DNA of 64,000 bases from Oharaeibacter diazotrophicus (GTDB taxonomy: Bacteria > Pseudomonadota > Alphaproteobacteria > Rhizobiales > Pleomorphomonadaceae): NCBI RefSeq assembly GCF_004362745.1, contig NZ_SNXY01000007.1:682001-746000 (forward strand). The letters run 5' to 3'. A program made the position numbers and the translations under genes. A model generated the notes under the pieces. It was not told where the DNA came from, did no database searches, and saw only the letters and a list, made by a program, of their open reading frames with translations. Shown in pieces: positions 7,966-16,393 of the stretch. The first letter of the stretch is position 1. Every line of letters begins with the position of its first letter.

Positions 7966-9780
7966 GTGGATCTGAAGCTGATCCTCGAGGTCGAGAACCT
8001 CACCGTCGGCACCGCCGACGGCGCGCGCCCGGTGCTGGAAGGCGTCGGCCTGAAGCTGCACGCGGGCGAGATCGTCGGCGTCTACGGCGAGACCGGCGCG
8101 GGCAAGACCGTGCTGTCGCGCGCGCTCGCCGACTGGCTGCCGCCGGGCCTCTCCTACCGCTCCGGCAAGGTGCTGTTCGCCGGCCACGACATCCTCGACC
8201 GCCGCGCCGGCGCGGGCAAGGCGGTGATCGGCCGCGACATCGCCTACATCGGCTCCAAGCCGCAGAGCGCGATGGACCCGACCCTGCCGGTCGGCGTCCA
8301 GATCGTCGAGAAGCTGCGCGCCGTTCGGCCGGAATGGTCGCCGGCGACCTGCCGCGACCGGGTGATCCAGTTGCTCACCGAGGTGCGCATCCCCTCGCCG
8401 GAGGAGCGCTTCCACGACTATCCCTCCAAGTTCTCCGGCGGCATGATGCAGCGCGTCATGATCGTCGACGCCATCGCCGCCGAGCCGGCGGTGCTGATCG
8501 CCGACAACGTGACGCAGCCGCTCGACGTCACCATCGGGGCGCAGATCGTCGCCCTGCTCGGCGACCTCGCGCACCGGCACCGCATGGGCACGGTCTACCT
8601 CGCCTCCTCGCTGGCGACGCTGTCGCAGTTCGGCGGCCGCACCGCCGTGCTCGGCGAGGGGAGGATCGTCGAGGAACGGCCGTTCGCCGACCTGATCGCC
8701 GATCCGAGGACCGAGACGACCCGCCGCGCCATCGAGGCGGTGCCGAAGATCTGGGCGGTCGGCGAGAAGCCGCCGGCCCCGGCGGTCGCGCCGGTGCCGC
8801 TGATGCGGATCCGCGAGGCGACCCGGACCTACCGGATCCGCCGCCGCGGCACCTTCAACAGCTACAACGCCGTCCAGGCGGTGCGCGGCGTCTCGTTCGA
8901 CATCCTGACCGGCGAGAATTTCGGCATCGTCGGCGAGAGCGGCTGCGGCAAGTCCACGCTGACGCGCCTGCTCGCCTGGCTGGAGACGCCCGACGCCGGC
9001 GCGATCGAACTCGCCGGCGTGTCGCTGGCGGCGCTGTCGTCGCGCGATCTGCTCGCCAAGAGGGCCGAGTTCCAGCTCCTGCTCCAGGACCCCTACAACG
9101 CGCTTCCGCCGCGCACCACCGTCGGGCGGATGATCGAGGAGGGCCTCCGGATCCGCGGCGAGGGCGGCAAGGGCCTGCGCGACAAGGTGCTGGCGGCGAT
9201 GGCCGAGGTCGGCCTGCCCGCCCGGCTCTACGACCAGCTGCCCAACACGCTCTCGACCGGCGACCGCCAGCGCATCTCGATCGCCCGGGCGCTGATCCTG
9301 TCGCCGCGGCTCCTGATCCTCGACGAGACGCTGTCCTCGATCGACCAGCGCGAACAGGCCAAGCTGATCGACCTCTTCGCCGGACTGCAGAAGAAGAACG
9401 ATCTCACCTACGTGTTCATCTCGCACGACCTCGCCATGGTCCGGAAGGTGTGCACGCGCATCGCGGTGATGTACCTCGGCAAGATCGTCGAGATCGCCGA
9501 CAACCACGACCTGTTCTTCGCGCCGCGCCATCCCTACACCAAGGCGCTGCTGTCGGCGGCGCCGACGCTCGAGGACAAGCCCTTCGACGCCGGCGAATAC
9601 CTGCTCGAGGGCGAGCCGCCGAGCCCGATCGACATCCCGCCCGGCTGCAGCTTCGCTTCGCGCTGCCCGCTCGCCTTCGCCCGCTGCCGCGCCGAGACGC
9701 CGGAACTGCGCGAATGGCGCCCGGGCGCCTTTGCGGCGTGTCATCTGGTCGAGACGGAGGCGGCCGCCGCGGCGGCGTGA
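7966..9780 (+). CDS. Fused double ATPase of the ABC importer (DppD-DppF type), first site degenerate
   Basis: Both nucleotide-binding domains (NBDs) in one 604-residue chain. NBD1 (about 6-255) has an intact Walker A GETGAGKT (41-48) and signature FSGGM (156-160). Its Walker B catalytic Glu is Asn181 (LIADN) and the switch His is replaced by Ser214 (LASSLA). NBD2 (about 285-540) has Walker A GESGCGKS (323-330), catalytic Glu454 and switch His487, but its signature reads LSTGD (429-433). In the usual head-to-tail dimer the damaged elements all fall in one composite site and the intact ones in the other. The C-terminus has the oligopeptide-transporter cysteine region (CSFASRCPLAFARC), often linked to an iron-sulfur cluster in this family. 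GTG start with GGAGG upstream; last gene of the operon. Confidence 0.93.
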   Translation: MDLKLILEVENLTVGTADGARPVLEGVGLKLHAGEIVGVYGETGAGKTVLSRALADWLPPGLSYRSGKVLFAGHDILDRRAGAGKAVIGRDIAYIGSKPQSAMDPTLPVGVQIVEKLRAVRPEWSPATCRDRVIQLLTEVRIPSPEERFHDYPSKFSGGMMQRVMIVDAIAAEPAVLIADNVTQPLDVTIGAQIVALLGDLAHRHRMGTVYLASSLATLSQFGGRTAVLGEGRIVEERPFADLIADPRTETTRRAIEAVPKIWAVGEKPPAPAVAPVPLMRIREATRTYRIRRRGTFNSYNAVQAVRGVSFDILTGENFGIVGESGCGKSTLTRLLAWLETPDAGAIELAGVSLAALSSRDLLAKRAEFQLLLQDPYNALPPRTTVGRMIEEGLRIRGEGGKGLRDKVLAAMAEVGLPARLYDQLPNTLSTGDRQRISIARALILSPRLLILDETLSSIDQREQAKLIDLFAGLQKKNDLTYVFISHDLAMVRKVCTRIAVMYLGKIVEIADNHDLFFAPRHPYTKALLSAAPTLEDKPFDAGEYLLEGEPPSPIDIPPGCSFASRCPLAFARCRAETPELREWRPGAFAACHLVETEAAAAAA

Positions 9781-9830
9781 GCGGGGCGGGGGCGTGGGCG
9801 GCGGATTCCCCGCGTCGGACGTCGGCGGAT

Positions 9831-9982
9831 CCCCCTCATCCGGCCCTGCCGGGCCACCTTCTCCCGCAAGGGGAGAAGGAGACGCAGCACTTTTTTGAAC
9901 TGCGCAGACCTGAAGAAGAACGCGCGCCGCGTCCTTCTCCCCCTGCGGGAGAAGGTGCCGGCCTTGGCCGGCGGACGAGGGG
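9831..9982. repeat. Inverted pair of CCCTCATCCGG-type palindromic repeats, with a candidate terminator
   Basis: Left arm 9831-9884 and right arm 9929-9982 are near reverse complements. Each contains its own hairpin built on CCTTCTCCC and GGGAGAAGG (left hairpin 9857-9879). A run of six T at 9891-9896 follows the left hairpin after 11 bases and may terminate the ABC importer operon. Repeats of this appearance are scattered through many rhizobial genomes. Confidence 0.75.
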
Positions 9983-10015
9983 GAACCGCGACGTTCGACG
10001 ATCCGTCCCGCCCGC

Positions 10016-10921
10016 TCAGGCGAGCGGGGCCTCGGTGTAGGCCCGGGCGCCGGCGCGCACCGGCGCGGCCGGGCGGGTCGGCTCGGGGCGGGCCTCGCGC
10101 GGGGCCATGCCGAAGTGGCGGCTGAAGCTGCGCGAGAAGTGCGAGACGTTCTTGAAGCCGACCTGATAGGCGATCTCCGACACCGTCAGGTGCTTCTTCG
10201 GGTCGGCGACCAGGATCTCGTAGGCGCGCTGCAGCCGGCGCGACTGCATGAACTGGCCGACCGTGGTGTCGTCGTCGGAGAACAGGCTGTAGAGGTAGCT
10301 GAGCGAGATCCTGGCCTCGTCGGCGATCCGGCGCGGGTTGAGCTCGGGGTCGGCGAGGTTGCGGTCGATGTAGTCGAAGATGCGGCGGCGCAGCCGGTAG
10401 CGGGCGTTGCGGACCGCGAGGGTGGCGCCGCGGTCCTCGGCGCCGATCGCCAGCGCGACGAAGCTGAGGAGTTCGGTGGCGAGCGCCTCCGGCGTCGGCG
10501 GCGGGTGGTCGGCGAACAGTTCGGCGATGCTGCCGAGGAGACCGACCAGCAGACGCGTCATGCGCTCGTTGGCCGGGAAGCGGCGCTCGACGTGGTCGTC
10601 GACGCTGACGACGCGGCCGCGCAGGTCCTCGGCGGGGATGCGCAGCACCAGGAGACGCGCCCCGGCGGCCTCGACCGACTGGCCGTCGAGCCGGCCGAAC
10701 AGCACGTATTCGCCGGCCTCGACCGTGCGGGCGCGCCCGCCGCGGCCGAAGCCGAGCCGGCCCTCGACGGGCACGACGAGGAGGTAGCCGTCGTCGGCCC
10801 CGGCGGCGGGGGCGGGCAGGCCGCCGGCGGCGACGTCGAGGACGAGGCGGCCGAGGCGGATGCGGTGGAGCGGCTCGGTCGGCGGGACGCGGTCGTGCAC
10901 GGGGGAAGCCTCCGGTCTCAT
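10016..10921 (-). CDS. AraC-family transcriptional regulator
   Basis: The 301-residue protein has an N-terminal cupin-like sensing region (about 1-150, rich in beta-strand patterns such as VEAGEYVLFG) and a C-terminal AraC double helix-turn-helix (about 195-285). The second helix-turn-helix shows the family signature ISEIAYQVGF-like sequence (SEIAYQVGFKNVSHFSRSF). This resembles the AraC_binding_2 type group. Its ATG overlaps the stop of the DeoR-type gene by four bases (ATGA), so the two regulators are co-translated. The effector is unknown. The neighbouring importer operon converges on it, and the exporter is divergent from the pair. Confidence 0.92.
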   Translation of the reverse strand: MRPEASPVHDRVPPTEPLHRIRLGRLVLDVAAGGLPAPAAGADDGYLLVVPVEGRLGFGRGGRARTVEAGEYVLFGRLDGQSVEAAGARLLVLRIPAEDLRGRVVSVDDHVERRFPANERMTRLLVGLLGSIAELFADHPPPTPEALATELLSFVALAIGAEDRGATLAVRNARYRLRRRIFDYIDRNLADPELNPRRIADEARISLSYLYSLFSDDDTTVGQFMQSRRLQRAYEILVADPKKHLTVSEIAYQVGFKNVSHFSRSFSRHFGMAPREARPEPTRPAAPVRAGARAYTEAPLA

Positions 10922-11775
10922 CGGGCGAGGGGTGCGGCGCCGGCCGCGCGGTCGGCGACGACCAGGTCGGTGCCGGCCTCGCGGATCGCGGCGGCGAGCG
11001 CGCCGGTGGGGGCGCGGTCGGTGACGAAGCGGTCGATCGCGCTCCAGGGCGCGCAGATCGACACGGCGAGCTGGTCGAATTTGGAGTGGTCGGCGACGAG
11101 GATCGCCTCGGCGGCGCGGTGGATCATCGCGGCATAGACCGCGCCGGCCTCCTCGTCGGCGTCGTAGAGGCCGCGGACGCCGATGCCGGTGGCGCCGACG
11201 ATGGCGCGGTTGGCCTCGTAGCCGTTGATGCTGGCGATGGTCTGCGAGCCGAGCAGGTAACCTTCGCCGGGCTGGAGCCGGCCGGCGCAGAACAGCACCC
11301 GGATCGTCGGGTTGGTGCCGAGGGCGGCGGCGGCGGCGAAGTCATGGGTGATGACGGTGATGTCGCGGTTGCGCGCGGAGAGGAAGCGGGCGACGTGGTA
11401 GGTGGTCGCCCCGCCGCCGAGCATGACGACCTCCTTCGGGAGAACCATCGCCGACACCGCCGCCGCGATCGTCTCGCGCTCGGCGATCATCACGGCGCGG
11501 CGGTCGCGCCGCGAGGCCTCCTGGGCGAAGGGTCGCGAGGCGCCGCCGTAGGTGCGGTTGATCAGGCCCTGCTCGTTGAGCTCGAGGAGGTCGCGCCGGA
11601 TCGTCTCGCCCGAGACCTGCAGCGCCACCGCCAGTTCGGAGGCGCGCAGCGACGGCGCGGCGGCGAGCTGGGCCAGGATGCGCTGGTGGCGGTCGGCCTT
11701 GGAGAGGCGGTCGCGGTCGGGCGCGGCGGCGGCGCGACCCGCGTCGGCCTCGGCGATCCCGGCGTCCTCGCTCAT
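10918..11775 (-). CDS. DeoR/GlpR-family transcriptional regulator
   Basis: 285 residues. The DeoR-type winged helix at about 24-80 includes RHQRILAQL and SGETIRRDLLEL. A sugar-phosphate-sensing DeoR C-terminal domain follows (about 95-260), with the phosphate-binding-like VMLGGGATTYHVARFL and AEAILVADHSKFDQ. Members usually repress carbohydrate or polyol genes and are relieved by a phosphorylated intermediate. First gene of a two-regulator operon with the AraC gene. Its upstream region is full of TGGAA half-sites and shared with the divergent ABC exporter, which suggests autoregulation and control of the exporter; that is inference. Confidence 0.92.
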   Translation of the reverse strand: MSEDAGIAEADAGRAAAAPDRDRLSKADRHQRILAQLAAAPSLRASELAVALQVSGETIRRDLLELNEQGLINRTYGGASRPFAQEASRRDRRAVMIAERETIAAAVSAMVLPKEVVMLGGGATTYHVARFLSARNRDITVITHDFAAAAALGTNPTIRVLFCAGRLQPGEGYLLGSQTIASINGYEANRAIVGATGIGVRGLYDADEEAGAVYAAMIHRAAEAILVADHSKFDQLAVSICAPWSAIDRFVTDRAPTGALAAAIREAGTDLVVADRAAGAAPLAR

Positions 11776-11830
11776 AGAACCTCCCCCCTCGTCCCCGGCC
11801 TACGATCCGCCTCCGCGACTCGAGGCGGAC

Positions 11831-11943
11831 GTGGAACCTCCGACATGGAACCCCGAATGTGGAGCTGGTGTGTGGGTTCCGTGGACCTCCAACCATCATG
11901 TGGGAAATCCCTCATGTGGGGAAGCCCCAATCCGCGGCTTCCC
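11831..11943. promoter_or_regulatory. Repeat cluster upstream of the DeoR-type regulator
   Basis: Contains GTGGAACC, CATGGAACC and AATGTGGAG, two direct repeats CATGTGGGAA (11897-11906) and CATGTGGGGA (11913-11922) at 16-bp spacing, and an 8-bp stem GGGAAGCC (11919-11926) with GGCTTCCC (11936-11943). It is the likely regulator-binding and promoter zone of the 436-base divergent intergenic region 11776-12211. Confidence 0.5.
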
Positions 11944-12068
11944 ACTGCCTAGAATCGCAGCGCGATGCCAAGCGATTGTGCCGTGCGGCATTGGTTTTCC
12001 GCGGTGCGGTGCGAACGGGCGCCGCGGATGCCGTCGCGGTGGGCGGCGTCGACGCCGTGGATGTAGCG

Positions 12069-12107
12069 TGTGGAACATTCCACAGGCGTTCCACCCGATC
12101 TGGAACG
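12069..12107. promoter_or_regulatory. Two adjacent dyads with TGGAA half-sites, candidate operator for the ABC exporter
   Basis: TGTGGAA-CA-TTCCACA (12069-12084) is a 7-2-7 palindrome. It is followed three bases later by CGTTCCA-CCCGATC-TGGAACG (12087-12107), a 7-7-7 palindrome. Four TGGAA/TTCCA half-sites lie within 39 bp, about 105-140 bases before the exporter start. The same half-site recurs near 11831-11850. Confidence 0.55.
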
Positions 12108-12211
12108 GATCGCACGGGGCTGCCGTCGCGCGGGCCGGAGCGGAGGGCCGACGACCGGTCCGGGCGCCGCATCCTCGGCGGCACGCCCTTGCACCGGCGC
12201 TTTCGTGCCCC

Positions 12212-14122
12212 ATGATCTCGGCCATGACCTCCACCGCCCCGCCGTCCTCGCCGCTCGACCGGCTGTTCTCTTGGTTCGAGACCCGAATCGATCCCCTCCG
12301 CCCGACCGCCGGGCGCCATCCGCTGACGCCGCCGGCCTCGACCCGGCGGCTCGTCGCCTCGGTGTTCGCCGACGCGGGCCCGGCGGTGGCGGTGCTGGTG
12401 GTGCTGACCTCGGTGCTGACCGCGGTGGAGATCTCGGTGCCCTGGATGATCGGGCATCTGGTCGACCTCGTCGCCCACGAGCCGGCCGAGGGCTTCCTCG
12501 CCCGCCACGCCGGCGACCTCGCGCTGTTCGTCGCGGTGCTGGTGCTGGTGCGGCCCGGGGTGACGGTGCTGTTCACGCTGGTGCGCAACCAGACGCTCAA
12601 CCGCAACCTCGGCGTCCTCGTGCGCTGGCGGACCCACGAATACGTCTCGCGCGCCGACGTCGCCTTCTTCCAGAACGACTTCGTCGGACGGATCGCCACC
12701 AAGGTCGGCCAGACCGGACAGGCGGTGCGCTCGCTGGTGCGCAACGTCGCCGACCAGCTGCTCTACGCGGTGCTGTTCCTGATCGGCACCGTCGCGGTGC
12801 TGCTCTGGAGCCATCCGCTGTTCGCGGTGCCCGTGGTGGCCTGGGCGATCGCCTACGGCGTGGTGCTGCGGCTCTACCTGCCGGCGAGCCGGCGGGCGGC
12901 GCGCAAGGTCTCGGAGGCGGCCTCGGTGTTCACCGGCCGCATGGTCGACGGCTATTCCAACTACATGACCGTGCGGCTGTTCTCCGGCATCGGCCGCGAG
13001 GACGCCCACGTGCGCGAGGCGCTCGCCGACAACGTCGCCACCACCGGCGCGCAGCAGCGCTACCTGACCAGCCTGACGATCACGCTGTCGCTGCTCAACG
13101 GCGCGCTGGTCGCCGCCGGGGGCGTGGTCGGCGTGGTGCTGTGGGACCGCGGCTTCGTCAGCGCCGGCGACATCGCCGCGGTGCTGGCGCTGCTGGTGCA
13201 GATCAACGGGCTGTCGCGGATGGCGACCTTCAACCTCGGCGACGTCTACGATTCGATCGGCACGCTCGAGGACAGCGTGCGCTCGCTCGCCAAGCCGCAG
13301 ACGGTGACCGACCGGCCGGGTGCGCCGGCGCTGGCGGCCACCGCCGGCGCGATCGCCTTCGAGGACGTCCGCTTCGACTACGGCCGCGCCGACGACGGCT
13401 CGGGCCGCCGGCGCGCCCTCGACGGGGTGACGCTCGCGATCCGGCCGGGCGAGCGGATCGGGCTGGTGGGGCCGTCGGGTGCCGGAAAGTCGACGCTCGT
13501 CAACGTGCTGCTCCGGCTCTACGACGTCGAGGCCGGCCGGATCATGATCGACGGCCACGACATTTCGGCGGTGACGCAGGATTCGCTCCGGCGGGCGATC
13601 GGCGTCGTGACGCAGGACACCTCGCTGCTGCACCGCTCGATCCGCGACAACATCCGCTACGGCCGTCCGGACGCCGACGACGCGGCGGTGCTGGCGGCGG
13701 CGCGGCGGGCGCGGGCGGACGACTTCGTCGCCGACCTCGTCGACGCCCGCGGCCGGCGCGGGCTCGACGCCCACGTCGGCGAGCGCGGCGTCAAGCTGTC
13801 CGGCGGCCAGCGCCAGCGCGTCGCGATCGCCCGGGTGCTGCTCAAGGACGCCCCGATCCTGGTGCTCGACGAGGCGACCAGCGCCCTCGACAGCGAGGTC
13901 GAGGCCGCGATCCAGGACAGCCTCGAGACGCTGATGGCCGGCAAGACCGTGATCGCGATCGCCCATCGGCTCTCCACCATCGCCCGGATGGACCGGCTGG
14001 TGGTGATGGACGCCGGCCGCGTGGTCGAGGCCGGTAGCCACGCCGAACTGGTCGCCCGCGGCGGCCTCTACGCCGCGCTCTGGGCCCGGCAGACCGGCGG
14101 ATTCCTCGCCGAGAAATGCTGA
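12212..14122 (+). CDS. ABC exporter, fused membrane and ATPase domains (MsbA/ATM1-like)
   Basis: Half-transporter of 636 residues expected to work as a homodimer in the inner membrane. A six-helix transmembrane region occupies about 40-340, with the coupling region around RWRTHEYVSRADVAFFQNDFVGRI. The ATPase domain (about 370-610) has Walker A GPSGAGKST, signature LSGGQRQRVAIARVLL, Walker B ILVLDEATSALDSE and switch AIAHRLSTIARMD, all canonical. The substrate is not deducible; lipid, drug or peptide are possible. ATG 12212 or 12224 could be the start; neither has a clear ribosome-binding site. The stop overlaps a small dyad TGAGT-ATAGA-ACTCA (14120-14134). Confidence 0.9.
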   Translation: MISAMTSTAPPSSPLDRLFSWFETRIDPLRPTAGRHPLTPPASTRRLVASVFADAGPAVAVLVVLTSVLTAVEISVPWMIGHLVDLVAHEPAEGFLARHAGDLALFVAVLVLVRPGVTVLFTLVRNQTLNRNLGVLVRWRTHEYVSRADVAFFQNDFVGRIATKVGQTGQAVRSLVRNVADQLLYAVLFLIGTVAVLLWSHPLFAVPVVAWAIAYGVVLRLYLPASRRAARKVSEAASVFTGRMVDGYSNYMTVRLFSGIGREDAHVREALADNVATTGAQQRYLTSLTITLSLLNGALVAAGGVVGVVLWDRGFVSAGDIAAVLALLVQINGLSRMATFNLGDVYDSIGTLEDSVRSLAKPQTVTDRPGAPALAATAGAIAFEDVRFDYGRADDGSGRRRALDGVTLAIRPGERIGLVGPSGAGKSTLVNVLLRLYDVEAGRIMIDGHDISAVTQDSLRRAIGVVTQDTSLLHRSIRDNIRYGRPDADDAAVLAAARRARADDFVADLVDARGRRGLDAHVGERGVKLSGGQRQRVAIARVLLKDAPILVLDEATSALDSEVEAAIQDSLETLMAGKTVIAIAHRLSTIARMDRLVVMDAGRVVEAGSHAELVARGGLYAALWARQTGGFLAEKC

Positions 14123-14480
14123 GTATAGAACTCATCTTTATCTCGCCGCGGTCGCGTCGCGCCGGATGCGATGTTGCAGCGCGGGCACGGCTGCTTCCTC
14201 CGCCGAAGGTCGAGTTTGCAATGCGGCGGATTCGAGGGTTCGCCCTGCTAGACATCGCAGCGGGTTGGTGCAAAAAGATCGCCGATCCGGCAGCCGGTCG
14301 GGTCGGGCTCCTCTTCCCGAGTCTGCCGCGCGGCCGCTCGAATTCGTATGGCAGTCTGCCCGTCCGTCGACGCCGCCGCCGCCCCTGGGGCGGGGAGGGG
14401 CCGCGGGCGGGTTGGTTCATGTCTCCCGGAGCGCCCGCGGCGGCGGACGGACCGGGCGGCCCGATCGAAAGGAACCGACC
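14123..14480. other. Gene-free leader of the petABC operon
   Basis: 358 bases between the exporter and petA. It starts with a short dyad and TCTTTA that may end the exporter transcript. It must contain the petABC promoter, but no convincing -35/-10 pair stands out. It is mildly AT-richer at 14123-14150 and 14208-14290. No ORF, RNA or repeat was recognised. Confidence 0.5.
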
Positions 14481-15047
14481 TTGGCCCACACCGCACCCTC
14501 GGCCGAACCGACGCGACGCGACTTCCTGATGCTGACCACCGGCGCGTTCGGCGTGGTCGGCGTCGCGGCCGTCGCGTGGCCGTTCATCGACCAGATGAAT
14601 CCCGACGCCTCGACGCGCGCCCTCGCCTCGATCGAGGTCGACATCTCGGCGATCGAGCCGGGCCAGTCGATCTCGATGCTGTGGCGCGGCAAGCCGGTGA
14701 CGATCCGCAACCGCACGCCGGAAGAGATCGAGGCCGGCAAGGCGGTCAAGCTCGAGGACCTCAAGGATCCGATCGCGCGCAACGCCAACCTGCCGGACGC
14801 CGAGGCTCCGGCGACCGACGAGAACCGCGCCGCGAACGGCAAGGAGAACATCCTCGTCATGGTCAGCGTGTGCACCCACCTCGGCTGCATCCCGCTCGGC
14901 CAGCAGGGCGACTTCGGCGGCTGGTTCTGCCCGTGCCACGGCTCGCACTACGACACGGCCGGCCGCATCAGGAAGGGCCCCGCGCCGCAGAACCTGCCGG
15001 TCCCGGTGTACTCCTTCCTGTCCGACACCAAGGTCCGCATCGGCTGA
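14481..15047 (+). CDS. petA: Ubiquinol-cytochrome c reductase iron-sulfur (Rieske) subunit
   Basis: High-potential [2Fe-2S] subunit of cytochrome bc1, taking electrons from ubiquinol at the Qo site. The 188-residue protein has a twin-arginine motif TRRDFLML (11-18) and one uncleaved transmembrane helix (about 20-36). The cluster boxes are CTHLGC (131-136) and CPCHGS (150-155), giving Cys131, His133, Cys150 and His153 as ligands and Cys136-Cys152 as the disulfide. The TTG start is preceded by AAAGGA at suitable distance, and upstream codons do not resemble the family. First gene of petABC. Confidence 0.95.
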   Translation: MAHTAPSAEPTRRDFLMLTTGAFGVVGVAAVAWPFIDQMNPDASTRALASIEVDISAIEPGQSISMLWRGKPVTIRNRTPEEIEAGKAVKLEDLKDPIARNANLPDAEAPATDENRAANGKENILVMVSVCTHLGCIPLGQQGDFGGWFCPCHGSHYDTAGRIRKGPAPQNLPVPVYSFLSDTKVRIG

Positions 15048-15075
15048 CCCCGCCATTCTCCTCGAGGAGTCGTTC

Positions 15076-16371
15076 ATGTCCGGTCATTCGACCTACGAGC
15101 CCAAGACGGGCGTCGAGAAGTGGCTCGAGCGGCGGCTGCCGATCGTCCGCCTGCTGCACGACACCGGTGTGTCCTACCCGACCCCGCGCAATCTCAACTA
15201 CCTCTGGACGTTCGGCGGCATCCTGACGTTCATGCTGGTGGCGCAGATCCTGACCGGCGTCGTGCTCGCCATGCACTACGCCGCCAACACCCAGGTCGCG
15301 TTCAACTCGGTCGAGCTCATCATGCGCGACGTGAACTGGGGGTGGCTGATGCGCTACCTCCACGCCAACGGCGCCTCGATGTTCTTCATCGCGGTCTACA
15401 TCCACATCTTCCGCGGCCTCTACTACGGCTCCTACAAAGAGCCGCGCGAGCTGCTCTGGATCCTCGGCGTCATCATCCTCCTGGTGATGATGGGCACGGC
15501 GTTCATGGGCTACGTGCTGCCCTGGGGCCAGATGTCCTTCTGGGGCGCGACGGTCATCACCAACTTCTTCACGGCGATCCCGATCGTCGGCCAGCCGATC
15601 CAGACGCTGCTGATCGGCGGCTTCGCGGTCGACAACGCCACGCTCAACCGCTTCTTCTCGCTGCACTACCTGCTGCCCTTCGTGCTGTTCGGGATCGTGA
15701 TCCTGCACATCTGGGCGCTGCACGTGACCGGCCAGAACAACCCGACCGGCGTCGACGTCAAGTCCGACAAGGACACCGTGCCCTTCACGCCCTACGCGAC
15801 CGCCAAGGACTCGCTGGCGCTGGTGTGGTTCATGGTGTTCTACGCCTGGTTCGTGTTCTACCAGCCGAACTTCCTCGGTCACCCCGACAACTACGTCGAG
15901 GCCAACCCGCTGGTGACGCCGGCGCACATCGTCCCGGAATGGTACTTCCTGCCGTTCTACGCGATCCTGCGCGCCATCACCTTCAACATCGGGCCGATCG
16001 ACTCCAAGCTCGGCGGCGTCATCGCCATGTTCGCCTCGATCGCGATCCTGGCGTTCCTGCCCTGGCTCGACACCTCGAAGGTCCGCTCCGGCCGCTACCG
16101 CCCGATGTTTCGCATCTTCTTCGCGATCTTCGCGGTCGTGACGGTGCTGCTCGGCTGGCTCGGCTCGCGTCCGGCGGAGGGCGGCTACGTGCTCGCCGCG
16201 CAGATCTGCACGGCCTACTACTTCGCCTTCTTCGTCATCATCCTGCCGCTGCTCGGCTTCGTCGAGACGCCGAAGGAACGGCCGCTCTCCATCTCGGACG
16301 CGATCCTCGCCAAGAACGGGGGCGGCCACGGCCATCCCGCCGGTGCGACCGCCGCGGCCGACAAGCACTGA
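15076..16371 (+). CDS. petB: Cytochrome b subunit of the bc1 complex
   Basis: Membrane core of the respiratory bc1 complex, binding hemes bL and bH and both quinone sites. The 431-residue protein has the expected eight-helix pattern and the heme-ligand histidines in helices B and D (for example [23 protein letters not shown] and the helix with [23 protein letters not shown]). PEWY (Qo site) appears in [18 protein letters not shown]. The length is that of an undivided bacterial cytochrome b. GAGGAG lies just upstream of the ATG. It is followed 22 bases later by petC. Confidence 0.96.
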   Translation: MSGHSTYEPKTGVEKWLERRLPIVRLLHDTGVSYPTPRNLNYLWTFGGILTFMLVAQILTGVVLAMHYAANTQVAFNSVELIMRDVNWGWLMRYLHANGASMFFIAVYIHIFRGLYYGSYKEPRELLWILGVIILLVMMGTAFMGYVLPWGQMSFWGATVITNFFTAIPIVGQPIQTLLIGGFAVDNATLNRFFSLHYLLPFVLFGIVILHIWALHVTGQNNPTGVDVKSDKDTVPFTPYATAKDSLALVWFMVFYAWFVFYQPNFLGHPDNYVEANPLVTPAHIVPEWYFLPFYAILRAITFNIGPIDSKLGGVIAMFASIAILAFLPWLDTSKVRSGRYRPMFRIFFAIFAVVTVLLGWLGSRPAEGGYVLAAQICTAYYFAFFVIILPLLGFVETPKERPLSISDAILAKNGGGHGHPAGATAAADKH

Positions 16372-16393
16372 CCGCCTTTCGGAGGTTCGACCC

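Noticed and set aside
7966-9780. Pseudogenised ATPase
   Set aside because: Only site 1 residues are changed, the frame is intact and site 2 is complete, so an asymmetric but working ATPase is more likely.
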